From: Alphaproteobacteria bacterium
Lineage (GTDB): Bacteria; Pseudomonadota; Alphaproteobacteria; Sphingomonadales; Kordiimonadaceae
NCBI GenBank assembly: GCA_006226495.1
Contig: SBGU01000033.1
Span: 1 to 46,908 of the forward strand
DNA: 46,908 nt
Direction of reading: 5' to 3'
Shown here: positions 9,023 through 17,995 of the stretch, in pieces
Layout: each line of letters starts with the position of its first letter
Numbering within the stretch: position 1 is the stretch's first letter
Made by a program: the position numbers and the translations under genes
The notes under the pieces: model-generated
What the model was told of the DNA's origin: nothing
The model's database searches: none
Seen by the model: only the letters and a program-made list of their open reading frames with translations

Positions 9023-10051
9023 ATGCCCGATACCAGCACACATATTGGCACCAACATGCCGCTGAAGGACCCGTTCGGGCGCCGGATCACCTATCTGCGC
9101 CTGTCGGTGACCGACCGCTGCGACCTTCGCTGCACATACTGCATGGCGGAACATATGACCTTCCTGCCGAAGCCGGATGTCTTGAGCCTGGAGGAACTGC
9201 TGACCCTGTCGCGCGCCTTCATGGACCGAGGTGTGCGCCGTATCCGGCTGACGGGCGGCGAACCGCTGGTGCGCAGGAATATCCTTTGGCTGATCAGGGA
9301 ATTGGGCGCCGAGGTGGCACGCGGCAATCTGGACGAGATCACCCTCACGACCAATGGCACCCAGTTGCCCGCCATGGCGGCGGACCTGTATGCCGCCGGG
9401 GTCAGGCGTATCAATGTGTCGCTCGACACACTCGACCCCGCGCTGTTTGAGCGCATCACCCGCCGCGACCGGCTCACACAGGTGCTGGACGGCATTCAGG
9501 CCGCCAAGGACGCCGGGCTTGAGGTCAAGGTCAACACGGTGGCGCTGAAAGGCCTGAACGATACGGAACTGCCGGATATCCTGGCCTGGTGCATCGAACG
9601 TGGCCTAGACCTGACCTTCATTGAAACCATGCCGCTTGGTGAGGTTGAAGAAGCCCGCGAAGACCATTATCTGCCGCTGACCGACCTGGTGCCCGCGCTT
9701 GCCAAGCGCTGGACGCTTACGCCCAGTGGCCACCGGACCGGCGGCCCGGCGCGTTATTACAATATCGAAGGCAGCAGCAGCCGGCTGGGCCTGATCACGC
9801 CGCTGACCGGCAACTTCTGCGACGGCTGCAACCGCATGCGCGTTACCTGCACCGGTCGCATCTATATGTGCCTTGGCCAGGACAACCATGTCGACCTGCG
9901 GGCGGCCCTCCGGTCCGGCAACGCCGATGCCGGTCTGGCCGCCGCGATGGACCGTGCGGTCGGGCAAAAACCCAAAGGTCACGATTTCGCGATTGAAGGC
10001 GGCCGCATGGTCGGTACCGTGGGCCGGCACATGAGCCAAACCGGCGGCTAG
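9023..10051 (+). CDS. moaA: GTP 3',8-cyclase MoaA
   Basis: Radical SAM enzyme that converts GTP to 3',8-cyclo-GTP, the first step of molybdenum cofactor synthesis, in the cytoplasm. The 342-residue product has the SAM-cluster motif C33-x3-C37-x2-C40 (CDLRCTYC), [10 protein letters not shown], and the second cluster ligands C266-x2-C269-x13-C283 ([12 protein letters not shown]). It ends in the functionally required Gly-Gly (SQTGG). The start at 9023 lacks a clear ribosome site; the ATG at 9056 (MPLKDPFGR) would also give a complete enzyme. It is not clustered with other moa genes. A molybdenum hydroxylase that would need the cofactor is encoded at 44.1-46.8 kb. Confidence 0.97.
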   Translation: MPDTSTHIGTNMPLKDPFGRRITYLRLSVTDRCDLRCTYCMAEHMTFLPKPDVLSLEELLTLSRAFMDRGVRRIRLTGGEPLVRRNILWLIRELGAEVARGNLDEITLTTNGTQLPAMAADLYAAGVRRINVSLDTLDPALFERITRRDRLTQVLDGIQAAKDAGLEVKVNTVALKGLNDTELPDILAWCIERGLDLTFIETMPLGEVEEAREDHYLPLTDLVPALAKRWTLTPSGHRTGGPARYYNIEGSSSRLGLITPLTGNFCDGCNRMRVTCTGRIYMCLGQDNHVDLRAALRSGNADAGLAAAMDRAVGQKPKGHDFAIEGGRMVGTVGRHMSQTGG

Positions 10052-10157
10052 ACGGGCGCCTGCGCGGCACCGCCCGGCGCCGCCCTGCCCTCAAATAAGC
10101 TCTCGCGCTCCCACCAATTTTGCCTATACTGCCTGCCGACAGGGAGGGACGCCACAG

Positions 10158-10916
10158 ATGAAAATCGCCATCATTGCCAGCGAGTTCGGGGATGCCGCCA
10201 ACGCGGCGCAGCGCCTGCGCAACCGCTACAAGGCTGTCAGCACCAGCGATGCCGATGTCATCATCGCGCTGGGCGGCGATGGTTTCATGCTGCAGACCCT
10301 GCATACCTATATGGGCCAGAATGTGCCAATCTTCGGCATGAACAAGGGCACCGTGGGCTTCCTGATGAATGAATATTCGGATGACGAGCTGATCAGCCGC
10401 ATCGAACAGGCGGAGCGCTACAAGCTGCACCCCTTGCGCATGCGCGCGACCCGCTGCGACGGCGAGATTGTCGAACATCTGGCCGTGAACGAAGTGTCGC
10501 TGCTGCGCGAAACACGCCAGGCCGCGAAGATCCGCATCGCCATCGACGGCAAGGTGCGCCTGCCCGAACTGGTGGGCGACGGCGTCTTGGTCTCCACACC
10601 TGCCGGCAGCACGGCCTATAACCTGTCGGCGCACGGGCCGATCATTCCCTTGGGCGCCGAACTCCTGGCCCTGACGCCGCTGTCCGCCTTCCGACCGCGG
10701 CGCTGGCGCGGGGCGCTTTTGCCCAGCAGCGTGAATGTGGAACTGACGGTCAACAACCCGCAGAAACGCCCGGTTTCCGCCGTGGCCGACATGCATGAAG
10801 TGCGCGACGTGCGCCATGTGCTGATCGAAGAAGCACGCGATGTGTCTTTGACCCTGCTGTTCGACGCCGAACATTCGCTGGCGGAGCGCATTTTCACGGA
10901 ACAATTCGCATACTGA
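10158..10916 (+). CDS. nadK: NAD kinase
   Basis: ATP-dependent (or polyphosphate-dependent) phosphorylation of NAD+ to NADP+ in the cytoplasm. The 252-residue protein has the hallmark GGDG motif ([13 protein letters not shown], about residues 38-41) with the catalytic Asp. Also present are [15 protein letters not shown], the NE-containing [11 protein letters not shown], and the [17 protein letters not shown] substrate loop. The length is typical of the short alphaproteobacterial form. AGGGAGGGACG precedes the start. It stands 107 bp after moaA and 43 bp before the carboxypeptidase gene, all on the plus strand, so loose cotranscription is possible. Confidence 0.97.
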   Translation: MKIAIIASEFGDAANAAQRLRNRYKAVSTSDADVIIALGGDGFMLQTLHTYMGQNVPIFGMNKGTVGFLMNEYSDDELISRIEQAERYKLHPLRMRATRCDGEIVEHLAVNEVSLLRETRQAAKIRIAIDGKVRLPELVGDGVLVSTPAGSTAYNLSAHGPIIPLGAELLALTPLSAFRPRRWRGALLPSSVNVELTVNNPQKRPVSAVADMHEVRDVRHVLIEEARDVSLTLLFDAEHSLAERIFTEQFAY

Positions 10917-10958
10917 AGCGGGCCACATGAGACCCGCAGGACATGAGGGGAGAAAGCG

Positions 10959-12452
10959 ATGTCCTTGACCAAAAAACTGACGGCCGGCCTGATGTTTGCG
11001 GCCCTTAGCCTGCCGGCCATTGCCGGCGACGATGCCAAACCGGCACCCGTTGACCCGCCCAAAAGTTTCGTATCCGCAAAGACCGGCACTTTTGGCGGCG
11101 TGAAGGTCAACTATAAGGCCATCGCCGAAGAGACCTATATCAAGGACGAAAAGGGCGACCCGACCGCGTCGATCTTTTCCGTCAGCTATGTGCGCACCGA
11201 TGTGAAGGACAGCGGCAGCCGTCCGGTCTTTTTCGTCTTCAACGGCGGCCCGGGGTCCGCGTCCCTGTGGCTGCACCTCGGCCTTTATGGCCCGGTGCGC
11301 GTTGCCGTACCGTCCGACGGCAGCGATGACGGCGCTGCGCCGTTTAAAATCGGTGCCAACGAATTGTCGATCCTGGATGTCGCCGACATGGTGTTCATCG
11401 ACCCGGTCGGCACCGGTTATTCCCGCGCTGTCGGCAGGGGTGAAGGCAAGGATTTCTGGGGCATCGAAAAGGATGCCAAGTCGGTCGCAGAATTCATCCG
11501 CCTGTGGCTTGTGAAAAACCAGCGCTGGAATTCGCCCAAATATCTGTCGGGTGAAAGCTATGGCACCACGCGCGCCGCGGCCTTGCTGAACGAACTGCAG
11601 GGCGGCTGGGACGATATCGCCATCAATGGCGTGGTCTTTATCTCCAGCATTCTGGATTTCGGCACCGCAATCGCACAGCCGGGCAATGACGATCCCTATA
11701 TTTCCTACCTGCCGTCCATGGCCGCTGCGGCCTGGTATCATGGCAAGGTGGAAAAGAAGGGCCGCACCCTCGCGCAATATATGGACGAGGCCCGCGCCTT
11801 TGCGCTGGGCGACTATGCCAGCGCGCTTCTGATGGGCAACCGCCTGCCTGCGGGCCAGCATGACGCCATCGCCGCCAAACTGGCCGGCCTGATCGGGGTC
11901 AGCAAACAATATGTGCTGAACGCCAACCTGCGCGTCAATTACATGCGCTTCCTGAAGGAACTGATGCGCGACCAGGGCCTTGTGGCCGGTCGCCTTGACG
12001 CCCGCTACACGGGCCGGGACTATGACGGCACCACCGATACGTTCGACAACGACCCGTCCGGGTACGGCATCGACGCCGCCTATACCGCCGGCATCAACCA
12101 GTATCTGCACAGCGACCTGGGCGTGGATATCGAGCGCAAATATGAAGTGCTGTCAGGCAAGCCGGGCCAAAGCTGGGCCGAACCCAAGCGTTATTATGCC
12201 GCGGGTTACCCGAACGTGGCGCCCTATGTCGGGGAAGCCATGCGCGAAAACAAGGACCTGAAAATCATGCTGGCCTCCGGCTACTATGATTTTGCCACGC
12301 CCTTCTTCGCGAGCGAGAATACCTTCAACGCCAATGGTATCGACACCAGCCGCGTGACCTTCACCTATTATGAAGCCGGCCACATGATGTATGTGCACCA
12401 GCCGTCCCTGGAACAGTTGGTAAAGGACATCCGCGCCTTCATCGCCAAATAG
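10959..12452 (+). CDS. Exported S10-family serine carboxypeptidase-like protein
   Basis: 497-residue protein with an N-terminal signal peptide (MSLTKKLTAGLMFAALSLPAIAGD), so probably periplasmic. The serine carboxypeptidase fold is shown by the oxyanion/Gly-rich segment VFNGGPGSASLWLHLGLYGP, the nucleophile motif GESYG (Ser200), an Asp at about 444 (SGYYDFATPF) and the catalytic His at about 475 (YEAGHMMYVHQ). These are in the order Ser-Asp-His expected for peptidase family S10. Such proteins are common in Xanthomonas, Caulobacter and sphingomonads and are thought to trim C-terminal residues of peptides, but the bacterial substrates are not established. GAGGGGAGAAAGC precedes the ATG. A strong hairpin lies just downstream. 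Confidence 0.9.
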   Translation: MSLTKKLTAGLMFAALSLPAIAGDDAKPAPVDPPKSFVSAKTGTFGGVKVNYKAIAEETYIKDEKGDPTASIFSVSYVRTDVKDSGSRPVFFVFNGGPGSASLWLHLGLYGPVRVAVPSDGSDDGAAPFKIGANELSILDVADMVFIDPVGTGYSRAVGRGEGKDFWGIEKDAKSVAEFIRLWLVKNQRWNSPKYLSGESYGTTRAAALLNELQGGWDDIAINGVVFISSILDFGTAIAQPGNDDPYISYLPSMAAAAWYHGKVEKKGRTLAQYMDEARAFALGDYASALLMGNRLPAGQHDAIAAKLAGLIGVSKQYVLNANLRVNYMRFLKELMRDQGLVAGRLDARYTGRDYDGTTDTFDNDPSGYGIDAAYTAGINQYLHSDLGVDIERKYEVLSGKPGQSWAEPKRYYAAGYPNVAPYVGEAMRENKDLKIMLASGYYDFATPFFASENTFNANGIDTSRVTFTYYEAGHMMYVHQPSLEQLVKDIRAFIAK

Positions 12453-12460
12453 GCCAGAAT

Positions 12461-12499
12461 AAAATCGGGCCCCGCGCCATTTCCGGCGTCGGGGCCCGA
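12461..12499 (-). terminator. Strong terminator for the DUF2336/histidine kinase unit
   Basis: A 10-bp perfect outer stem TCGGGCCCCG/CGGGGCCCGA (12465-12474 with 12490-12499), extended by an inner CGCC/GGCG stem with one bulged T. Read on the minus strand it is followed by TTTTATT, which makes it a good terminator for the kinase gene. It may also slow transcription from the convergent carboxypeptidase gene, but there is no T-run on that side. Confidence 0.85.
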
Positions 12500-12525
12500 C
12501 TCCCGTCCCTTATCGGGTTGTTATC

Positions 12526-14229
12526 TCAGATAAAATTCGTATCGAACGACGTATCGTCCGCCAGCGGCAGACAGACGGTAAAGCGGCTGCCTTCGCCTTC
12601 TGCGCTCAAGAGCGTCAGGTCGCCCTTCATGCGGCGCGCCAGCTCACGCGAGATATGCAGGCCAAGGCCGGTGCCTTCCTGCTTGCGCGAATAGATATGT
12701 TCGGTCACCTGATGGAACTTGTCGAACACGCGGGCCTGGTGTTCTTCGGAAATACCGATGCCGGTATCCCACACGGTAACGGCCACCTGCCCCTTGTCGG
12801 CCAGTTGTTCAACCTCGATGCCGATGCGGCCGCCTTCCGGCGTGAACTTGATGGCATTGGACAACAGGTTCACCAGAATCTGGGTCGTGCGCCGGTCGTC
12901 GGCGCGCACATTCAGGTCGGTGCTGACCTGAAGGGCATCGGTGACCAGTTGTTTCTTGCGGGCGGCATCCATGTTCATATGAACGGCCTTGTTGATGATC
13001 TGACCCAGCGGCAGATCGTCGGTCTGCAGGCTGAGCCCGCCACTTTCGATAACGGCCACATCCAGGATATCGTTGATCAGGCCCAGAAGATGCTGGCCTG
13101 ATTTGCGGATATCGGTGGCATAGGACATGTAGGTGGTATCGAGCGGACCAAAGGTCTGGTGCTCGAACGCTTCGGCAAAGCCGATAATGGCATTGAGCGG
13201 CGTCCTGAGCTCGTGGCTCATGGCGGCCAGGAACTCGTTCTTGGCACGGAGCGCCGCCGTCGCCTGTTCGGTCGCTTCATCCAGCGCCAGGTTCTTGCGG
13301 GTCAGTTCCTTCAGCAGGGTTTCCAGATTGTCCCGGATGCCGGCGGCTTCGTCGGCCTGCCGGTAACGCGCGGTCACATCCATGCCAACACCGCGGTAGC
13401 CGCGGAAATCGCCGCTCTGGCGGTCGAACACCGGTACGGCGGACAGGTGGAACATCAGTTCGGTGCCGCCCGGTTCGCTGATGACAAAAAGCTGTTCACG
13501 GAACGGTTTCCTGGACCGGATCGATTGCGGGCCGTCGTACCGGCCTTCGAGGTTTTCCTCGAACCGGCCAAACTGTTCAAAGCGCGAGCCCAGGAACAGC
13601 GATGCAGGCTGGCCGACAATGGCCGTGAACCGTTCGGACAACGAGCGGATGCGCATGTCGGCATCACATTCGAAGAACCAGTCTGAGCTGGCGCGGGCGA
13701 AATCCTGGAAGCGGGCCTGGGTGCGGTTCGCTTCCTCGATGCCGCGCACCTGAACGGTGACATCCTCGTAGGTGCCGGCAATGGCGACAATATCGCCGCG
13801 TTCATTGCGTACCGGGGAATGGCGGCCCAGGAAAATGCGTTCACGACCGGAAATATGCACGATCTCTTCCGCGCGTACAGTGGTGTCGCTGGCAAGCACA
13901 TCCTCGATCACCGGCCTGAGGGACGGGATCTGATACTGCCCCGCCACCCGCGCTTCGCCGGGCGCCAGGGTCATGTCGCCCAACGCCTTGTCGAGCGTGC
14001 GATAATGGTCGTTCACATGAATGACGGTGCCATCCAGCGCCGCCACATAAAATGGCAGGCTTTCGTCCACCAGGATGCGGGCCACAAGGCCAAGCACCTG
14101 TTCGTTGGCCGGCAACCGCGGGCGCCCGCCACGGCTGATGGTGGCGCCAAACGCCCCTTCCGCCCCGTCGCCGCGCCGGTGGGCAAGGTCAACGACCTTG
14201 TCATCCTCCACGGGTTTCTGCACTTCCAT
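12526..14229 (-). CDS. PAS-domain sensor histidine kinase (orphan)
   Basis: Predicted soluble sensor kinase of 567 residues with no membrane segment. After a polar N-terminus come two PAS-like domains, about residues 50-165 (VLGLVARILVDESLPFYVAA...VAIAGTYEDVT) and 170-300 (FARASSDWFFECDADMRI...YRGVGMDVT). A coiled-coil linker follows. The dimerization/phosphoacceptor helix is MSHELRTPLNAIIGF with His339. The ATPase domain has NLLSNAIKF, DTGIGISEEH and GTGLGLHIS boxes. I chose the ATG at 14229 (GGGGGAGACGAAC upstream) rather than 14253. The DUF2336 gene ends 54 bp upstream on the same strand, so they are likely cotranscribed. No response regulator is present nearby; the partner and the signal are unknown. 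Confidence 0.92.
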   Translation of the reverse strand: MEVQKPVEDDKVVDLAHRRGDGAEGAFGATISRGGRPRLPANEQVLGLVARILVDESLPFYVAALDGTVIHVNDHYRTLDKALGDMTLAPGEARVAGQYQIPSLRPVIEDVLASDTTVRAEEIVHISGRERIFLGRHSPVRNERGDIVAIAGTYEDVTVQVRGIEEANRTQARFQDFARASSDWFFECDADMRIRSLSERFTAIVGQPASLFLGSRFEQFGRFEENLEGRYDGPQSIRSRKPFREQLFVISEPGGTELMFHLSAVPVFDRQSGDFRGYRGVGMDVTARYRQADEAAGIRDNLETLLKELTRKNLALDEATEQATAALRAKNEFLAAMSHELRTPLNAIIGFAEAFEHQTFGPLDTTYMSYATDIRKSGQHLLGLINDILDVAVIESGGLSLQTDDLPLGQIINKAVHMNMDAARKKQLVTDALQVSTDLNVRADDRRTTQILVNLLSNAIKFTPEGGRIGIEVEQLADKGQVAVTVWDTGIGISEEHQARVFDKFHQVTEHIYSRKQEGTGLGLHISRELARRMKGDLTLLSAEGEGSRFTVCLPLADDTSFDTNFI

Positions 14230-14283
14230 GTTCGTCTCCCCCGAACCGGGCACCGGCAGTCTTGTGCTGCCTGGCCTGTTGCC

Positions 14284-15402
14284 CTAGCTCACCTTTTCCA
14301 ATTCTTCTATGGCTTCCTGATACGCATTGTCCCGCTGCCAGACCTGAAGCGCGCCTTTGGCATTGGCTTCGGATGTCTGGTCAAAAAGCGCCAGGATATC
14401 CTTCAATACACCGGGGGACTTCACGGAGCCCCCTTCCCGGGCCTGCACAACAAGCAGGTAAATACTGGTAAACTGGTTACGGTCCACACCCACGGCCTTC
14501 GCGAGGATCGCAAAACTCTCGCCACCCTTGTCCGAGAAAATGCGCCAGGCGGTGCGGAAATTGATGCCGGAAAGTTCCGCCAGGCCCGCAACAAACACCG
14601 CAACACGCTGCTGCCTGAGCGCGGTCAGCAGGAACTGGATGGTCAGTTCGCCATTTTCCGCCATGCGGCGCACCAGTTTCTGGGCGCGCACATAGGCACT
14701 TTGTTCATGGCCCTGTTCGACCATGGCCACATTGGCCGCGCGCTTGACCGCGGTTTCGAACAACAAGGGGTCTACCTTGTATTCTTCGAGAATGCGTTTC
14801 CTGAGCGCCGCCGACACCCACCAGTACATGCGGTAGGCCAGATCACCCGGCAGGTCCGACCGGCCAAGCAGCGGTTCCTGGAACCGGTCCACCCGACGGG
14901 ATTCCGCCACCATATATTCCATCGCGCGTTTGGAAATCTGGGCGTCATGGTTGTTCAGCAGCGCTTCAAGCACATCTTCGCTGCCATATTCCATCAGCGC
15001 GTTGCTGACCGGTTCGGACACATCGTCACGCATGGCGATGGCCATGCGGTGTTCGTCCGTGCGCATGCGGATGATCTCGATCAGGTCCGGGTCTTTCAAC
15101 AGCGCGCTCTTTTCCAACAGGGGCCTCGCGATCTCGATCTCGTCACTTGCCAGCATTTTCACGATATCCGGCAAGTCGACACCGGAAACGGCCAGGGCGT
15201 TCGACAGTTCGCGGCGAATATCGCGCTCAACCTGCCCCACCAGTTTGCCCAGGATATCCGACATCAGGGCACGTTCATGCTCGCTCAGGCGCCCGTCATC
15301 CGACAGGAACAGGTCGGTAATATTCTGCGCGAGCCGAGCCCGCGCTTCCACCGACTTGCTTTTTGCCAAAAGCAGCAATTGCTCCAGTTCTTTGCTCACC
15401 AC
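14284..15402 (-). CDS. DUF2336 domain-containing protein
   Basis: 372-residue, helix-rich, leucine-rich soluble protein with the repeat-like organisation of DUF2336 proteins, which are largely restricted to alphaproteobacteria. Visible features are SVEARARLAQNITDLFLSDD near the N-terminus, PLLEKSALLKDPDLIEIIR and NHDAQISKRAMEYMVAESRR in the middle, and FLLTALRQQRVAVFVAGLAELSG toward the C-terminus. This last segment matches the common signature region. The start is GTG at 15402 (or 15399), 6 to 9 bp after GGGAGA; an upstream ATG at 15453 would add a poor, Arg/His-rich stretch. The next gene is a PAS histidine kinase, so it may act in the same signalling path, for example as a phosphotransfer or scaffold protein. 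That role is inference. Confidence 0.8.
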   Translation of the reverse strand: MVSKELEQLLLLAKSKSVEARARLAQNITDLFLSDDGRLSEHERALMSDILGKLVGQVERDIRRELSNALAVSGVDLPDIVKMLASDEIEIARPLLEKSALLKDPDLIEIIRMRTDEHRMAIAMRDDVSEPVSNALMEYGSEDVLEALLNNHDAQISKRAMEYMVAESRRVDRFQEPLLGRSDLPGDLAYRMYWWVSAALRKRILEEYKVDPLLFETAVKRAANVAMVEQGHEQSAYVRAQKLVRRMAENGELTIQFLLTALRQQRVAVFVAGLAELSGINFRTAWRIFSDKGGESFAILAKAVGVDRNQFTSIYLLVVQAREGGSVKSPGVLKDILALFDQTSEANAKGALQVWQRDNAYQEAIEELEKVS

Positions 15403-15542
15403 AACATGTCTCCCGGCATGACGCCGGCGCCCCGAATTCTGACACCTTCCCACAAGGATATAGATTCAAACAAGAGAATCAACACCTTAGGAAGGCATGC
15501 GCCTTCGGAACACCGAACAGAGGCCCCCGAAACACTATATAT

Positions 15543-15559
15543 CGAATCACAATGATTCG
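15543..15559. promoter_or_regulatory. 17-bp palindrome upstream of the DUF2336/kinase unit
   Basis: CGAATCA-CAA-TGATTCG is a perfect 7-bp inverted repeat with a 3-bp centre in an AT-rich intergenic region (15403-15663). It lies about 140 bp upstream of the DUF2336 start and also downstream of the beta-lactamase stop. It is a candidate operator; the cognate regulator is unknown. Confidence 0.35.
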
Positions 15560-15663
15560 CAGAGTCAAGATATAGCGATTCGAGATTGCGATTTTTTTAA
15601 GAAAAATACCAGAAAAAGGCCGCACAGGCACGCGACCTTTCGCATCTGGCCATATGGCCGGGG

Positions 15664-16422
15664 TCAGTTCGCCTGTTTTGCGGCGGCGGCGCGCACGAGG
15701 TGGCCGGTATGGTCCAGGATGGGCAGCCCACCCTCGTCACCGTGCCCGGGCACCACAATACGGGCGCTTTTGTAGCGGTGTTTCAGTTTTTCAAGCGCGA
15801 CCTGCCAGCCGGTCAGGTCGGCATCCGCGATATTGCCGGGGCCTTTGGCGTCAGCCGCCTTGACCGCGCAGCCACCGAACAGCACACGCGGGCCCGACAG
15901 CCAGACCATGATATTGTCCGGCGCATGGCTGGGCCCGGGATAATAGATTTCAGCCGAACCAAGGCTAAGGGCAGCCGCTTCATCAACCGGCAGCGCCAAT
16001 ATCTGGTCAGGCACCGGCTTTTTCGCGGCGATGGCACGGCGGACAGTCAGGGGATGCGCCCAGACTTCGATGCCAGCCTCTTCCAGCACACCGGTGCCGC
16101 CGTTACTGTCGTCATGGAAGTGGGTCACGATCGCGCGCCGGACCGGCAGGCCGATCTCTGCCTTGATGCGCGCCAGCAGCGCCGTGGTTTCCGGGCCACC
16201 CCATGCCGTATCGACCAGCACAAGGCCGTCCCCTTCCCTGACGACAAGGCCATTCGCGGGAATGCGCTGGCCAGCCCACACCTGCGACGATGTATGCACC
16301 CAGACCCCGTCGGCAATTTCGCGCAGGCTGACCTCAGAGGCGTCGCTATCAGCGGCAAAAGCATGTGTCGCACATGCGAGAACGGCGACAAGGGCAACAA
16401 GAATGGTGCGGAAAAAGGTCAT
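15664..16422 (-). CDS. Subclass B1 metallo-beta-lactamase, VIM-like
   Basis: Exported 252-residue zinc hydrolase predicted to open the beta-lactam ring of penicillins, cephalosporins and probably carbapenems in the periplasm. The signal peptide ends near residue 23 (ATHAFA). All B1 zinc ligands are present: His101-x-His103-x-Asp105 (THFHDDSNGG), His166 (GPSHAPDN), Cys185 (FGGCAVK) and His227 (VPGHGDEGG). The cysteine ligand separates B1 from B3 enzymes and from glyoxalase-like homologues. THFHDD, YPG.SH.PDN, GN.ADADL..W and GGL..L.HT are strikingly VIM-like. However, Lys188 occupies the position of Lys224, used by NDM/IMP to bind the substrate carboxylate and not conserved in VIM. There is no integron, IS or attC site around it, so it looks like a resident chromosomal gene. 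Its spectrum is unknown. Confidence 0.9.
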   Translation of the reverse strand: MTFFRTILVALVAVLACATHAFAADSDASEVSLREIADGVWVHTSSQVWAGQRIPANGLVVREGDGLVLVDTAWGGPETTALLARIKAEIGLPVRRAIVTHFHDDSNGGTGVLEEAGIEVWAHPLTVRRAIAAKKPVPDQILALPVDEAAALSLGSAEIYYPGPSHAPDNIMVWLSGPRVLFGGCAVKAADAKGPGNIADADLTGWQVALEKLKHRYKSARIVVPGHGDEGGLPILDHTGHLVRAAAAKQAN

Positions 16423-16487
16423 GAAAGGGGCTCCCGTCGTGTGCCGGCGTTCCTAGCCCGCGATTGGGACAAAAGCGAGGCAGGCCG

Positions 16488-16988
16488 TCAGCCGATGGCT
16501 CTCAGGGTTGCCCATTTGCCATCGATGTAACACAGCGGGTCGTCGATGGTACGGCCACCAAACACCACGGCTTCGATGGTGCCGATCACGATGCCATGGC
16601 TGCCGGCATCAAGAATGCTTTCCACCCGGCAATCGAACCCGACCATGGCGCCCTTCAGGAGCGGCGCGCCGGTGATGGCGGTATCCCAGACATCGTCGGT
16701 GAAACGGTCCGTCTCGGGCTGGCCGTCAAGCCCCGCAAAACGAAGCGCAAGGTCCTTGAACGCGGTGCCCAGCACATTCACGCCCATGACCCTGCCTTTC
16801 GACAAGGTATCGAACGTGGCGCCCTGCCGGTTGATGCAGGCCAGAAGGCGCGGCGGTTCCGCGGACAGCGAGGTCACGGCGGTGGCGGTCAGGCCGGCCC
16901 AGACATCGCCATTGGCCGCCGTCACGATATTGACGGCACCACCAAGACGGCGCATGGCCTGTCGGAATTCTTCGACATTGATCGGCAT
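16488..16988 (-). CDS. Flavin reductase family protein (NAD(P)H:FMN/FAD oxidoreductase)
   Basis: 166-residue protein of the flavin_reduct domain family (HpaC/RutF/ActVB type), which supplies reduced flavin to two-component monooxygenases in the cytoplasm. It starts with FRQAMRRLGGAVNIVTA, followed by the diagnostic GLTATAVTSLSAEPPRLLACINR (flavin-binding), and GVNVLGTAFKDLALRFAG. Near the C-terminus is HGIVIGTIEAVVFGG with the conserved His. The length is normal. GGGGGACTTCC precedes the ATG. No partner oxygenase is next to it; the neighbours are the beta-lactamase 65 bp downstream and flgL upstream. The substrate-specific role is therefore unassigned. Confidence 0.9.
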   Translation of the reverse strand: MPINVEEFRQAMRRLGGAVNIVTAANGDVWAGLTATAVTSLSAEPPRLLACINRQGATFDTLSKGRVMGVNVLGTAFKDLALRFAGLDGQPETDRFTDDVWDTAITGAPLLKGAMVGFDCRVESILDAGSHGIVIGTIEAVVFGGRTIDDPLCYIDGKWATLRAIG

Positions 16989-17065
16989 GGAAGTCCCCCG
17001 CGTTTGCCCGCGCCCAATCTAGCCGCCATGGGCCAAAATGCAACGCCAAAGCGGGTGCTTGCGGC

Positions 17066-17983
17066 TCAGAGATACTTCAGGAGCGACAGTTGCGACAGGG
17101 TGCCGACGGTCTGGTACGAAGCTTCAAGCGCCACCTGGTCGTTGTTCAGCCGGGTGATGGCTTCGGCGATATCGACATCCTCAAGGTCGGCGATGAAGGT
17201 TTCCAGAAACACGGACGTATCGGTGTGCTGGTCGTTCACCACATCAAGGCGCTCGTAGGCAAGGCCATTGCGCACCTGTTTCTGCCTCAGATTGTCGATC
17301 GCGGTATCCAGCGTCTGCAACTGGCCCTGCAGGAAATCGAACTGGGTCTGGCTCAGCTCCCCCTGCAGCGGGTCGGACTGGTCATAGTTATAAAGCGCCA
17401 GCATCTCGTCGAAGACACCTGCGCCCAGGTTGTCGGCCAGCATGCCGAATTCGAGCTCGACACCGTCCGCGATGCGGGCCTCGAAGGCCACGCTGCCGTT
17501 GTCGAAAGCGTCAGCGGTCGACGCCAGGGCCGCCAGTTCATCGATGGTGCCCACATTCACCGGCTTTGTGCCGGTCTTGGCGCCCGAAAACAGGTACGTA
17601 CCGTCGAAGTTGGTATTGAGGGAGTTGACGACAAATTTGAAAGTCTGACCCAGCATGTCGGAGAAACCTTCAGCCTGGCCGTTTGCCAGCGTGGTCTGGA
17701 TGGTTTCCTTCAGCTTTTCCATGGCATCCAGCATGCCTTCGATCTGCACGTCGTTGGCGTCCAGCTTGCCGCGCACGGTGGCGATGGTCTGCTGGTAGGT
17801 TTCCACGCGCGACTTGAAGGAACGTGCGCCCAGCACCGTGCCGGTCTGGCCGCCAAGGCCGCGATATTCGTCGGTCTTCTTGCCGGTCGAGACCTGACGC
17901 TGGTCCTCGAACAGCTTCTGCTGGTTCTTCATGATGCTATTGACCAGAAGTTGCTGCTGACCAAAGCTGGAAACGCGCGTCAT
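17066..17983 (-). CDS. flgL: Flagellar hook-filament junction protein FlgL
   Basis: Hook-associated protein 3, the second of the two junction proteins between hook and filament, exported by the flagellar type III apparatus. The 305-residue sequence has the flagellin-like N-terminus (TRVSSFGQQQLLVNSIMKNQQKLFEDQRQVSTGKK) and the C-terminal helix (VDIAEAITRLNNDQVALEASYQTVGTLSQLSLLKYL) that pack in the filament core. The central FDGTYLFSGAKTGTKPV motif is characteristic of FlgL. There is no signal peptide, as expected. AAGGAG precedes the ATG. It follows flgK by 12 bp in a two-gene unit. Confidence 0.96.
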   Translation of the reverse strand: MTRVSSFGQQQLLVNSIMKNQQKLFEDQRQVSTGKKTDEYRGLGGQTGTVLGARSFKSRVETYQQTIATVRGKLDANDVQIEGMLDAMEKLKETIQTTLANGQAEGFSDMLGQTFKFVVNSLNTNFDGTYLFSGAKTGTKPVNVGTIDELAALASTADAFDNGSVAFEARIADGVELEFGMLADNLGAGVFDEMLALYNYDQSDPLQGELSQTQFDFLQGQLQTLDTAIDNLRQKQVRNGLAYERLDVVNDQHTDTSVFLETFIADLEDVDIAEAITRLNNDQVALEASYQTVGTLSQLSLLKYL

Positions 17984-17995
17984 GGTGTCTTCTCC

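Noticed and set aside
9843-12110. A 755-codon open frame on the minus strand
   Set aside because: It runs antisense across moaA, nadK and the S10 peptidase gene, all of which have intact motifs and ribosome sites.
15664-16988. The beta-lactamase region as an acquired resistance cassette
   Set aside because: There is no integrase, transposase, terminal inverted repeat or attC-like site nearby. GC content looks like that of its neighbours.
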